The notes under the pieces: generated by a model | Seen by the model: only the letters and a program-made list of their open reading frames with translations | Database searches by the model: none | What the model was told of the DNA's origin: nothing | Shown here: positions 1 to 8,052 of the stretch, piece by piece | Numbering within the stretch: the first letter of the stretch is position 1 | Layout of the letters: the number at the start of each line of letters is the position of its first letter | Source: CAZBME01 sp964645835 | GTDB lineage: Bacteria > Desulfobacterota > Syntrophia > Syntrophales > UBA8958 | DNA length: 64,000 bases | Assembly: GCA_964645835.1 (NCBI GenBank) | Contig: CAZYDG010000052.1 | Span: 1-64,000 of the forward strand | Direction of reading: 5' to 3' | Program-made: the position numbers and the translations under genes

Positions 1-97
1 CACTAAATTGGACAGCATCGTAATTGATAGAGAAAAAAAAGAGGCAACCTGATTTTCAAAGAACAAATTTAACCCGTCCAAATACCTGATTTTACAA

Positions 98-1492
98 ATG
101 CCAGTGAGGTGTTTTCAGGTTATTTTGGACAGCAATGAGTCAAAAGCTAAAATGATTCAGGATGATGCACAGATCCGCAATGAGCGGGGCGAAGATCAAA
201 ATAGGTATGCAGGCATCGGCCCCGGACAAATGCCATCTATTTCAGGAAGAAACGGAGTCAAAACTATAAAATATAAAGTAACTTCCGAAATGTGGGATCC
301 ACGCCAAGGTAAGAGCATACCAACCCCGGAGGTTATTCTCCGCAAGATTCGCCGTGTGCTCGATCTATGGCAGTCCGTGTCGGAAGCGGGGCTGAAGTTT
401 GAATATGACGGTTTTGCTGGTCCCGGATACTCAAGCCATGTTGAATTGCCTAAAGATGGTAAACTTTATTTCGTTCTCAACGGCTCTCAGAAATACGGAA
501 ATATGTTTTCAGGATCAGGCGGTTATTCCGGTAAGATTCCCGCTGGGTATGAGAAGGGCTATGTTTTTATCAATACAAAAGCCGGACTCTACACATTATC
601 ATTGAAAACATTGGTGCATGAAACCGGGCATGCCCTAGGAATCACAAGGCATGCAGCTGACTGTGGCACAGTCATGCATTGCGGAACACCGGCATGGGGT
701 GATCTTGAATTCTTCACGTTGTCCGAACATGATCGTACCAATTTCGTCTATCTATGGAATAGAAACAAAATGCCGGCTATTTCCGGCAAGGTGATCACGA
801 AAAAGTCAAAATTCATGTATGTCTATGCCGTCAATGTCGTTAACGGCCGTGCTTTTTTTGCGGAAACGGATATGAAAGGAAATTACCTTATCCCGATTCT
901 GCAACCAGGGCGCTATAAGGTGTTTGCCAAGGCGAATGAAGCTTCCGTTTTCGGAAATGCAACTGCACAATGGCCCAGTTGGTACATATCGGCTTCTGCC
1001 AGCACGAACGACCCGGGCAAAGCAGAAGAATTTGACGTATCCAACCGTGAAATCAAAAATGTCGATATCGTTGTAATCGATAAGCCTTCCCCTTTCAATT
1101 TCTGGTGGTCTTCTGCGCTTTATGATTATAAAGAACGCGATTTTGCCCGGCGTGTTCCAAGTTTTCTCCGACCGGGCCACTCGGTCAGCTTTCAACTGGA
1201 TTTTAACGAGAAGAAAATAAGTTCAGTCGAGACATTCGGCTCCGCTCCTGATTATGTAGTAGTGGGGTTTGACAGAAATAAAAATATGATTTCTGTACAG
1301 GCAAAAAATAATGCTCAACCGGGCCACCGTCTTTTCCTGGCCAGGGACAAAAGCGATTTCATTCAGGCGGGAGTTGTTGGTGTGCACATTATTGGCAACC
1401 AATTACCGGGATTTGTTCCTGGAAAGGTTGAGGACCAATTTGCAAATAATTTGGATTTCAATCAGTTTGATGTGGAATATTGGAAGAAATAA
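98..1492 (+). CDS. Metzincin-like zinc metalloprotease with a C-terminal beta-sandwich region
   Basis: Probable secreted zinc endopeptidase of the matrixin/metzincin type, 464 residues from this ATG. Seen: the zinc-site sequence HETGHALGITRH at residues 174-185, followed by a Met-turn-like TVMHCG around Met193. The third histidine is one residue further away than in canonical HExxHxxGxxH. Residues about 225-300 (ISGKV, NGRAFFAETDMKGNYLIP, GRYKVFAKA) look like a carboxypeptidase-regulatory or CNA-B beta-sandwich domain. No signal peptide follows the chosen ATG, so either the true start differs or the 5' end is damaged; the same frame is closed by a TGA near position 50. Substrate unknown. It is monocistronic as far as can be seen. 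Confidence 0.7.
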   Translation: MPVRCFQVILDSNESKAKMIQDDAQIRNERGEDQNRYAGIGPGQMPSISGRNGVKTIKYKVTSEMWDPRQGKSIPTPEVILRKIRRVLDLWQSVSEAGLKFEYDGFAGPGYSSHVELPKDGKLYFVLNGSQKYGNMFSGSGGYSGKIPAGYEKGYVFINTKAGLYTLSLKTLVHETGHALGITRHAADCGTVMHCGTPAWGDLEFFTLSEHDRTNFVYLWNRNKMPAISGKVITKKSKFMYVYAVNVVNGRAFFAETDMKGNYLIPILQPGRYKVFAKANEASVFGNATAQWPSWYISASASTNDPGKAEEFDVSNREIKNVDIVVIDKPSPFNFWWSSALYDYKERDFARRVPSFLRPGHSVSFQLDFNEKKISSVETFGSAPDYVVVGFDRNKNMISVQAKNNAQPGHRLFLARDKSDFIQAGVVGVHIIGNQLPGFVPGKVEDQFANNLDFNQFDVEYWKK

Positions 1493-1570
1493 TCTGACAG
1501 GATATCAAAAGAACAAAAAAAAGATATACTCGCGCCTGTAATGTTAAACTCTGCTGAAAGGCCCTGATAA

Positions 1571-3010
1571 ATGAGACATACGGAAGACCCATTGCGGCGG
1601 GAATCGCCGGTTGAACCTCAGACTACACAACTGCATCGTTCTTTAAAAAACCGACACCTCCAGATGATCGCCATCGGTGGCGCCGTAGGTACAGGCTTGT
1701 TCTATGGCTCCGCTCACGTCCTACAGATGACGGGTCCTGCTATCATCATTTCGTACGGCATCGTTGGCGTCGTCATCTATATTATTATGCGCGCCTTGGG
1801 TGAGATGTCCGTCCACGAGCCTGTCGCCGGTTCATTCAGCTATTTTGCCTACCGCTACTGGGGTGATTTTGCAGGATTCTTTGCCGGATGGAACTACTGG
1901 TTCTGCTTCACAGCCGTCAGCATGGCCGAGCTTGCCGTCATCGGTATCTACATCCAGTTCTGGTGGCCCGACACCCCATTATGGACAAGCGCCCTCGTCT
2001 GCTGGGCATTGATTACACTGGTCAATCTGTTCCGTGTGCGTATTTTTGGAGAATTTGAATTCTGGGCCGCCCTCATCAAGGTAACCGCTATCATCCTCAT
2101 GATCATCATGGGCACATGGCTCATTGTCTCCGGGTATTTTCAGGGCCGGCCTGCGCCTGGCCTTGCTAGCCTTCACTCATTCAGCGACTGGCTCCCGAAC
2201 GGCATGACCGGTCTTCTTCTTTCCTTTGCCCTGGTGATCTTTTCCTTCGGCGGTGTGGAACTTCTCGGTATGACGGCCGGAGAGGTTGAAGAACCTCAGA
2301 AAGTGATCCCTGTGGCCATTCGGACATTGGTTGGGCGCATTCTTTTGTTCTATATTGGTTCATTTACCGTCATGCTCATGTTTTTCCCCTGGCGGGACAT
2401 TGGCCTGGAGGCAAGCCCCTTCGTCCAGATTTTTGCCAAATCGGGCATCGCAGAGGCAGCGGCGGTCGTCAACCTCGTTGTCATAACAGCAGCCTTATCG
2501 GTCTACAACAGCATGCTCTACAGCAACGGCCGCATGCTTTACAATCTGGCTGCCCAAGGAGATGCCCCGTTATGGTTCGCCCGCCTGAACCCATCGGGAA
2601 TCCCCATGAACGCCATACTCTTTTCGTCATTCATCACCCTTGTCATCGTTGCCTTAAACTTCCTGATTCCTGGAAAGGTCTTCTTTATCATGATGTCCCT
2701 GGCCTCCATTTCCATTCTCGTGAGTTGGGGGATCATTCTCGTCACTTCCCTCTATTTTCGCCGCACATTGACCAGGAACGGGTTGTCTCCGGCCTTTCCA
2801 ACACCTTTTTTCCCCTACTCCGCATATTTCGCTATCTTCTTTCTGGCCATGACGCTGATTCTCATGGCTTTTATCCCCGATATGCGTTCTTCACTGGTGC
2901 TGCTGCCTTTCTGGGTTGCAATCCTTGGAATCATCTATGCCGTGAGGCGGAAGAAGGCCTCCATGACAGGAATGTTCAGGGAATACTCAGATGGACAACG
3001 CTCAGATTGA
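1571..3010 (+). CDS. APC-superfamily amino-acid permease (AAT family)
   Basis: Cytoplasmic-membrane amino-acid:proton symporter of 479 residues, the usual family length, with about 12 hydrophobic segments. The N-terminus has the signature of the GabP/AnsP/ProY/AroP group: RSLKNRHLQMIAIGGAVGTG (residues 19-38), then MTGPA in the first helix pair and ALGEMSVHEPVAGSFSYFA in helix 3. The substrate cannot be read from sequence. Its position just upstream of the aromatic amino-acid operon makes an aromatic or neutral amino acid plausible, but the operon has its own promoter and attenuator, so this is only context. The start is supported by an AAAGG about 10 bases upstream. Confidence 0.85.
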   Translation: MRHTEDPLRRESPVEPQTTQLHRSLKNRHLQMIAIGGAVGTGLFYGSAHVLQMTGPAIIISYGIVGVVIYIIMRALGEMSVHEPVAGSFSYFAYRYWGDFAGFFAGWNYWFCFTAVSMAELAVIGIYIQFWWPDTPLWTSALVCWALITLVNLFRVRIFGEFEFWAALIKVTAIILMIIMGTWLIVSGYFQGRPAPGLASLHSFSDWLPNGMTGLLLSFALVIFSFGGVELLGMTAGEVEEPQKVIPVAIRTLVGRILLFYIGSFTVMLMFFPWRDIGLEASPFVQIFAKSGIAEAAAVVNLVVITAALSVYNSMLYSNGRMLYNLAAQGDAPLWFARLNPSGIPMNAILFSSFITLVIVALNFLIPGKVFFIMMSLASISILVSWGIILVTSLYFRRTLTRNGLSPAFPTPFFPYSAYFAIFFLAMTLILMAFIPDMRSSLVLLPFWVAILGIIYAVRRKKASMTGMFREYSDGQRSD

Positions 3011-3049
3011 GGATAAATAAGGTCAGGAGTTTTTTATAATAAATATTTC

Positions 3050-3080
3050 TTGACTTCCACTTTCCGTTATGATCTATATT
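3050..3080 (+). promoter_or_regulatory. Candidate sigma-70 promoter of the aromatic operon
   Basis: TTGACT at 3050-3055 is followed by TATATT at 3075-3080 with a long spacer of 19; TCTATA at 17 is the alternative. Transcription would begin near 3085, about 28 bases before the leader-peptide ATG, as expected for an attenuated operon. Assigned by eye. Confidence 0.5.
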
Positions 3081-3112
3081 TACAAAATTTTTTATGCGGA
3101 GTTCCTTGAGTC

Positions 3113-3199
3113 ATGTCGGGTAAAAGTGCAATAATAAACTTTTGGTTTAGCTATTTTTATTATTTTGCACAGGTCTGCCCAACGCTTAGGAGGACTTAA
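3113..3199 (+). CDS. Aromatic-amino-acid leader peptide of the aro operon
   Basis: A 28-codon open frame (ATG 3113, TAA 3197-3199) between the promoter and DAHP synthase. Residues 10-18 read FWFSYFYYF: four Phe, three Tyr and one Trp codon in nine, which is the hallmark of a ribosome-stalling leader such as pheL or trpL. The coding stretch overlaps RNA segments that can form competing hairpins (see the attenuator entry), so the frame is almost certainly translated and regulatory rather than making a functional product. The ribosome site is modest (GGAG at 3098-3101). The mix of all three aromatic codons suggests sensing of the total charged Phe/Tyr/Trp tRNA pool; that is inference. Confidence 0.85.
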   Translation: MSGKSAIINFWFSYFYYFAQVCPTLRRT

Positions 3200-3258
3200 C
3201 GGGTCATTAATAAAAAAAACTAAGCCATGGGTAGACCGAAACTGCCCATGGCTTTTTT
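3126..3258 (+). promoter_or_regulatory. Transcription attenuator (segments 1-4) of the aro operon
   Basis: Four pairing segments are visible. Segment 1 (3126-3138, GTGCAATAATAAA) can pair with segment 2 (3156-3170, ending TTTTGCAC) as the protector. The distal part of segment 2 (3172-3181, GGTCTGCCCA) pairs with 3228-3237 (TGGGTAGACC, one G-U) as the antiterminator. Segment 3 (3222-3234) pairs with segment 4 (3242-3254) as the terminator. A ribosome stalled on the aromatic codons would mask segment 1 and favour the antiterminator. One reaching the TAA at 3197 would cover segment 2 and allow termination. The mechanism is that known for trp/phe leaders; the pairings were found by eye. Confidence 0.8.
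3222..3258 (+). terminator. Intrinsic terminator of the attenuator
   Basis: Stem AAGCCATGGGTAG (3222-3234) pairs with CTGCCCATGGCTT (3242-3254) over 13 base pairs with one G-U. The loop is ACCGAAA, and the run continues TTTT to 3258. It lies between the leader-peptide stop and the DAHP synthase start. Confidence 0.85.
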
Positions 3259-3265
3259 GTTTCAA

Positions 3266-3303
3266 AAAAGGGCCGTGGCGGCAGTTTTCGCCATGGCCCT
3301 TTT
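3266..3303 (+). terminator. Second hairpin directly upstream of the DAHP synthase ribosome site
   Basis: AAAAGGGCCGTGGCG (3266-3280) pairs with CGCCATGGCCCTTTT (3289-3303): 15 base pairs with one G-U and an 8-base loop. The T-run belongs to the stem and the ribosome site GGGAGGT begins five bases later. It may be a back-up terminator or a structure influencing translation of the first gene. Confidence 0.55.
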
Positions 3304-3322
3304 GCATGGGAGGTTATTTCAA

Positions 3323-4351
3323 ATGGTGATTGTTATGAAGCAAGGGGCAACGGAAGCACAAATCGATCATGTTATTGAGTGGGTTCAATCGGTGGGTTAT
3401 AAAACGCATCCTTCACAAGGCGTAGAACGAACCATTATCGGCGCTGTCGGAGACGACCGGGGAAAGGCCCAGATCAAATCGGCCCAATACCTGCCCGGCG
3501 TGGAAAAAGTAGTACCCATCCTCAAGCCCTACAAACTGGCAAGCCGTGAATCCCACGAAGGAGATACGATCATCGACATCGGCGATGTTCGGATCGGCGG
3601 GAACAATTTTGTCGTCATGGCCGGTCCTTGCTCCATCGAAAGCGAAGAGCAATTGATGGAGAGTGGCTATGTGGCCAAGAAGGGCGGCGCCCATATTCTG
3701 CGTGGCGGGGCCTTCAAACCCAGAACCTCCCCCTACAGCTTCCAGGGAATGGAAGAAGAAGGGCTTAAGCTCTTGAAAAAAGTAAGAGAAAATACGGGAA
3801 TGCCGGTTATCACGGAGGTCATGAATACCACCGATGTCGACCTCATTGAGTCCTATGTGGACATCCTACAGGTCGGCGCGCGGAACGTCCAGAATTTTGC
3901 CTTGCTGAAAAAAGTGGGCCAATCGAAAAAACCCGTTCTCTTAAAGCGCGGTATGATGACAACGATTGAAGAACTCCTCATGTCGGCCGAATACATACTG
4001 TCTTCCGGCAACAGCCAGGTGATCCTCTGCGAACGGGGCATTCGCACATTTGAGACGGCGACTCGCAACACACTCGATATCAGCGCCGTCACCGTTCTGA
4101 AGGAATTGACCCATCTGCCTGTAATCGTCGACCCGAGTCATGCCGCCGGATACTGGCAGTATGTAACTCCACTTGCCCGTGCGGCTGTCGCTGTCGGCGC
4201 TCACGGCCTCATGATCGAAGTACACCCGGAACCGGAGAAGGCCGTTTCGGACGGCCCCCAGTCCCTGAAGCCGGAGAAATTCTACCAATTGATGGACGAA
4301 ATCAGAATTCTTGACGACATCATGAGAAAGGAGATCTATCACTGGTCATGA
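3323..4351 (+). CDS. aroF: 3-deoxy-7-phosphoheptulonate (DAHP) synthase
   Basis: First step of the shikimate pathway: condenses phosphoenolpyruvate and erythrose-4-phosphate in the cytoplasm. 342 residues. An N-terminal ferredoxin-like regulatory domain of about 70 residues (MVIVMKQGATEAQIDHVIEW) precedes the barrel, as in the type I-beta enzymes of Thermotoga and Bacillus. Barrel motifs include MAGPCSIES, GGAFKPRTSPYSFQG, DPSHAAGYW and EVHPEPEKAVSDGPQSL. The start at 3323 is chosen because GGGAGGT (3308-3314) sits eight bases upstream; an in-frame extension to 3227 would run through the terminator hairpins. The gene overlaps aroB by ATGA. Control is by the upstream attenuator; feedback inhibition through the N-terminal domain is likely from the family. 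Confidence 0.95.
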   Translation: MVIVMKQGATEAQIDHVIEWVQSVGYKTHPSQGVERTIIGAVGDDRGKAQIKSAQYLPGVEKVVPILKPYKLASRESHEGDTIIDIGDVRIGGNNFVVMAGPCSIESEEQLMESGYVAKKGGAHILRGGAFKPRTSPYSFQGMEEEGLKLLKKVRENTGMPVITEVMNTTDVDLIESYVDILQVGARNVQNFALLKKVGQSKKPVLLKRGMMTTIEELLMSAEYILSSGNSQVILCERGIRTFETATRNTLDISAVTVLKELTHLPVIVDPSHAAGYWQYVTPLARAAVAVGAHGLMIEVHPEPEKAVSDGPQSLKPEKFYQLMDEIRILDDIMRKEIYHWS

Positions 4352-5442
4352 ACAAGCTTAAAGTAAATCTGGACAAAAAATCAGCTTCCTCTTATGAGAT
4401 TTATATAGGCAAAGGCATCCTGGACCGTATCGCTACCATGATTGTCAAAGGCAACTGGGGTGCCCGCTACATTGTCGTGACGGACAGCAATGTTGCGCCA
4501 CTTCATGGAGAGCGGGTCCTGTCGGCCCTCCGGGGACTGGATTTGAAGGTCGACCTGATTTGCTTCCCCGCAGGAGAGGCCTCCAAGACCATGGACACCT
4601 GCCTGATGCTGGCGGACCGCCTCATGGAACTCGGCGCCGACCGTACATCGGCACTGATTGCCCTGGGCGGTGGTGTTGTGGGCGACATGACCGGATTTTT
4701 GGCTTCCATTTTCATGCGCGGCATTCCTTGCATCCAGATGCCGACATCCCTTCTGGCTCAGGTGGACAGCAGCATCGGCGGTAAAACCGGCGTCGATCTT
4801 GCTGCCGGTAAAAACATGCTGGGAACCTTCTACCAGCCCAAGGCAGTTTTCATCGATTTGGCCTTTCTGGAGACGCTCCCTGAAGAAGAGTTCTCAAACG
4901 GTCTGGCGGAAATTGTTAAATATGGCGTAATTGAGGACCCGGAACTTCTTCACATTATGGAATCGGAGACCGAAGCTGTTAAGAATCGCGATAAAGGCGT
5001 CATGGAGAGGCTGATTACCAAATCCTGCCGGATCAAGAAGGGCATTATTGAAATCGACGTAACGGAAAAAGGCCTTCGACGCATCCTTAATTTCGGGCAC
5101 ACGATCGGCCACGCCATCGAGGCTGAATCGGATTACACTGTTTCTCACGGCCAAGGTGTTTCCATCGGCATGGCCGCTGCCGCCCGCCTTGCCGAATCGC
5201 TCGATTACCTGCCCACAAAAGAGCGGTTACGGATCGAGACAATCCTGACACAGGTCGGCCTGCCCCGCCATATTCCCGGCACCCTTGAAAAGGAGCGGAT
5301 TTTGGCACGGATCAAAACGGACAAGAAAAAGAAGGGAACCGTGACGCCTTTCGTTTTGTTGAAGAAGATCGGCATGCCCTTTGTCAACGGTGAAGTGTCT
5401 GAAGAACTGATCGGAAAAACAATTGAGGCCATTCAGTCATGA
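4348..5442 (+). CDS. aroB: 3-dehydroquinate synthase
   Basis: Converts DAHP to 3-dehydroquinate using NAD and a divalent metal; cytoplasmic, second step of the pathway. 364 residues, normal length. Seen: FPAGEASKTMDTC, the nucleotide-binding ALGGGVVGDMTGFLASIFMRG, PTSLLAQVDSSIGGKTGVDL, the substrate and metal region EIVKYGVIED, and the metal-ligand motif NFGHTIGHAIE followed by SHGQGVSIGM. Its ATG overlaps the aroF stop and its stop overlaps the pheA start, each as ATGA, indicating translational coupling. Confidence 0.96.
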   Translation: MNKLKVNLDKKSASSYEIYIGKGILDRIATMIVKGNWGARYIVVTDSNVAPLHGERVLSALRGLDLKVDLICFPAGEASKTMDTCLMLADRLMELGADRTSALIALGGGVVGDMTGFLASIFMRGIPCIQMPTSLLAQVDSSIGGKTGVDLAAGKNMLGTFYQPKAVFIDLAFLETLPEEEFSNGLAEIVKYGVIEDPELLHIMESETEAVKNRDKGVMERLITKSCRIKKGIIEIDVTEKGLRRILNFGHTIGHAIEAESDYTVSHGQGVSIGMAAAARLAESLDYLPTKERLRIETILTQVGLPRHIPGTLEKERILARIKTDKKKKGTVTPFVLLKKIGMPFVNGEVSEELIGKTIEAIQS

Positions 5443-6518
5443 CGGATCAAAATATAGAATCCCTCAGAGACAATTTACAGGATCTGGATGCGGAAATCAT
5501 CCGGCTTTTGAACAAACGGGCCAATGTATGCCTGGATATCGGCCGGATAAAAAACGATCAAGGGCTGGAAGTCTATGATCCATCACAGGAAGCCAGGGTA
5601 TACAACCGCCTCCGGGATATCAACCAAGGTCCCTTGCCCAGTCATCATCTCCGGAACATCTTCCGTGAAATCATCTCCACTTCCCGCGCTCTTCAAGCGC
5701 CTGTGACTGTTTCATTCCTGGGTCCGGAGGCTTCCTTCAGCCATCTGGCCGTTCTCGCCCATTTCGGCCGCGGGATCTGCATCGCCCCCAAAAACACAAT
5801 TGCCGACGTCTTTGACGATGTGGAACGCCACAAGGCGCCATGGGGGGTCGTCCCCGTGGAAAACTCGACAGAGGGCCCCATCAAACCGACCCTGGATCGC
5901 CTGATCACAACCCCGCTGAATATCCGGGGGGAAATCTTTGTCCGCATCTCTCACAGCCTCGTATCAACGGGAAACAAGAAGAAAGACATCAGGCGCGTTT
6001 ATTCACATCCCCAGGCCCTTGCCCAGTGCCAGGAATGGCTGCGTCGCAATATGCCTCAGGCAACCCTTATCGACATGGACAGTACGGCCGCCGCTGCTCT
6101 CAAAGTGCAGGACAACCCGGAAGACGCCGCCATATGCAGCCGTCTGGCCGCCGAACATTATGGACTCCATATCGTAGAAGATGGCATCGAGGATCATCCC
6201 CTTAACACGACACGTTTCCTCGTCATCGGCTATGGAGTAGGGGAACCGACCGGCAACGACAAGACATCCATCCTCTTCGGCACGCCCCATACGCCGGGCG
6301 CCCTCTTCCATGCCCTTGAGACCTTTGCCCAGGACAAGATCAACCTGACCCGTATTGCCTCTTATCCGATCCGTGACCGGTTGTGGGAATACCTTTTCTT
6401 TGCCGATCTCATGGGTCACGGCGAAGAGGAAAGTATCCGGAAGTGCTTGACGGAAATGGGTGGAAAGACAGCCTTCATCAAAGTGTTAGGCTCTTACCCT
6501 CTGGGAGAGGAGCCATGA
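5439..6518 (+). CDS. pheA: Bifunctional chorismate mutase / prephenate dehydratase
   Basis: Makes phenylpyruvate from chorismate, the committed route to phenylalanine. 359 residues in the standard P-protein order. Residues 1-90 are an AroQ-type chorismate mutase helix bundle (SLRDNLQDLDAEIIRLLNKR). Residues about 92-275 are prephenate dehydratase (FLGPEASFSHLAVLAHFG, PVENSTEGPI, and the catalytic NTTRFLVIG). Residues about 282-355 are an ACT domain (TPGALFHALETFAQDKINLTRIASYP) that normally binds phenylalanine for feedback inhibition. The gene sits in the middle of the shikimate genes with ATGA overlaps on both sides. Confidence 0.95.
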   Translation: MTDQNIESLRDNLQDLDAEIIRLLNKRANVCLDIGRIKNDQGLEVYDPSQEARVYNRLRDINQGPLPSHHLRNIFREIISTSRALQAPVTVSFLGPEASFSHLAVLAHFGRGICIAPKNTIADVFDDVERHKAPWGVVPVENSTEGPIKPTLDRLITTPLNIRGEIFVRISHSLVSTGNKKKDIRRVYSHPQALAQCQEWLRRNMPQATLIDMDSTAAAALKVQDNPEDAAICSRLAAEHYGLHIVEDGIEDHPLNTTRFLVIGYGVGEPTGNDKTSILFGTPHTPGALFHALETFAQDKINLTRIASYPIRDRLWEYLFFADLMGHGEEESIRKCLTEMGGKTAFIKVLGSYPLGEEP

Positions 6519-7243
6519 TGGTCAGCGCACCCATCTGTGTTCCCATCAGTATTTCAATTGGTGCCGGAAGCGGCGAAGCAGTGAAAACCGTGATGAACAG
6601 GGCCTTTACCTTGGCCGATATGGTGGAACTTCGCATAGACGGCATGAAAAACCCTAATCTGGCGGATCTCTTACATGATCCGCCCGGCCCGGTTCTCGTC
6701 ACCAATCGCCGCAAAGAAGAAGGCGGCGCTTACACTGGTTCTGAATTGAAAAGGATCGGACTGCTTGAAGACGCCATCGCCCTGGGCGCTCAATACGTCG
6801 ATGTAGAGGCCTCAACGGACGGAAAACTGATCGACCGGATCAAGGCAAGGATCAACGCTGCAAACCATTCCACCAAATCTATGGATTGCGCTGCCCGGCT
6901 GATCCTGTCCTGGCACGATTTCAGAGGCACGCCCACGGAGGCCATGCTACAGGAGCAGTTTCACAAGATGCAGGGCATCGGTGCGGATATCATTAAAATG
7001 GTAACCTTTGCCGAATCCATAGAAGACAATCTTCGCCTCCTGAACCTTCTTGCTTACGGACACCGCCAGGGGCAGGAAATGATCGCGTTCTGCATGGGCA
7101 CTATGGGGCGCCCGAGCCGGATCATGGCGCCACTTTTCGGGTCCTGCATGACATACGCCTCTCTTGAGGCAGGCACGGAATCGGCACCGGGCCAGTTGAC
7201 CGCAGGCGAGATGAAACAGATATGGGAGATCATGGCGATATGA
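6515..7243 (+). CDS. aroD: Type I 3-dehydroquinate dehydratase
   Basis: Schiff-base (class I) dehydratase converting 3-dehydroquinate to 3-dehydroshikimate. 242 residues from ATG 6515, which overlaps the pheA stop as ATGA; this start fits the family length better than upstream in-frame starts lying inside pheA. Seen: MVELRIDGM (substrate carboxylate binding), YVDVE, LSWHDFRGTP containing the catalytic histidine, GADIIKMVTFA with the Schiff-base lysine, and a C-terminal GRPSRIMAPLFGSCMTYASL loop. Confidence 0.93.
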   Translation: MMVSAPICVPISISIGAGSGEAVKTVMNRAFTLADMVELRIDGMKNPNLADLLHDPPGPVLVTNRRKEEGGAYTGSELKRIGLLEDAIALGAQYVDVEASTDGKLIDRIKARINAANHSTKSMDCAARLILSWHDFRGTPTEAMLQEQFHKMQGIGADIIKMVTFAESIEDNLRLLNLLAYGHRQGQEMIAFCMGTMGRPSRIMAPLFGSCMTYASLEAGTESAPGQLTAGEMKQIWEIMAI

Positions 7244-8052
7244 GCGAGGCGCGGCAAATATTCGCCCTTTTCGGCAATCCTGTCGGGCACAGCCTGTCGC
7301 CTGTCATGCACAGGGCGGCTTTGGAGCAGATGAACGTTTCAGGTGATTACGTAGCCTTTTGCGTCGAAAATCTGAAAACAGCTGTCGAAGCAATTCGGGG
7401 GTTGAACATCCGCGGCGTCAGCGTCACCATCCCCTTTAAGACGGCTGTCTTGCCTCTTTTGGATGAACTGGATGAAACGGCCCGGCGCATCGGCGCCGTC
7501 AATACCATCCGTAATGACGGGGGCTGCCTCACAGGATTCAATACGGATGCGGCGGGCCTCATTAACGATCTGCTGGAGATTATGCCCCTTTCGGGCAGAA
7601 GCATCGCCGTATTAGGCGCCGGGGGGGCCGCCCGTTCCATTGTCTTTGGGGCTCAACGGGAAGGGGCAGATGTGATTATCTTAAACCGGACCGTGGAAAA
7701 CGGGAAAGTTCTGGCCCGAGAATTCGGCTGTTCATTTTATCCCATTTCCGAATTATCCCACGTCGAGGCGGATATCCTGATCAATTCGACCTCCGTCGGC
7801 ATGTCGCCCGCAGTGGACCGATCGCCGGTGGATTCCCATCTCCTGTCAAGATTCGCCACCGTCGTAGACGTTATATATAATCCATTGCAGACGAAACTCC
7901 TGCGGGACGCAAATGCCGCAGGCTGCCGAATCAGAAACGGCATCGGCATGTTCATCCACCAGGGGGCGGAACAGATTCGCCTGTGGACAGGCCAGAATCC
8001 CCCAGTCGATCTCATGCGCCAGGTCGTTTTGGAAAGGCTTCAATCACGATGA
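7240..8052 (+). CDS. aroE: Shikimate dehydrogenase (NADP)
   Basis: Reduces 3-dehydroshikimate to shikimate. 270 residues from ATG 7240, which overlaps the aroD stop as ATGA; GGGAG at 7224-7228 is the likely ribosome site. Substrate domain: LFGNPVGHSLSPVMHRAAL, and VSVTIPFKTAVLPLLDE with the catalytic lysine. NADP domain: VLGAGGAARSIVFG, followed by LNRTVENGK (the N-R-T signature selecting NADP). The C-terminus has GIGMFIHQGAEQIRLWTG. It overlaps aroA by ATGA. Confidence 0.95.
   Translation: MSEARQIFALFGNPVGHSLSPVMHRAALEQMNVSGDYVAFCVENLKTAVEAIRGLNIRGVSVTIPFKTAVLPLLDELDETARRIGAVNTIRNDGGCLTGFNTDAAGLINDLLEIMPLSGRSIAVLGAGGAARSIVFGAQREGADVIILNRTVENGKVLAREFGCSFYPISELSHVEADILINSTSVGMSPAVDRSPVDSHLLSRFATVVDVIYNPLQTKLLRDANAAGCRIRNGIGMFIHQGAEQIRLWTGQNPPVDLMRQVVLERLQSR

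Noticed and set aside
3227..3322. In-frame N-terminal extension of DAHP synthase from ATG 3227
   Set aside because: It runs through both hairpins of the attenuator, has no ribosome site, and the sequence before 3323 does not resemble the enzyme.
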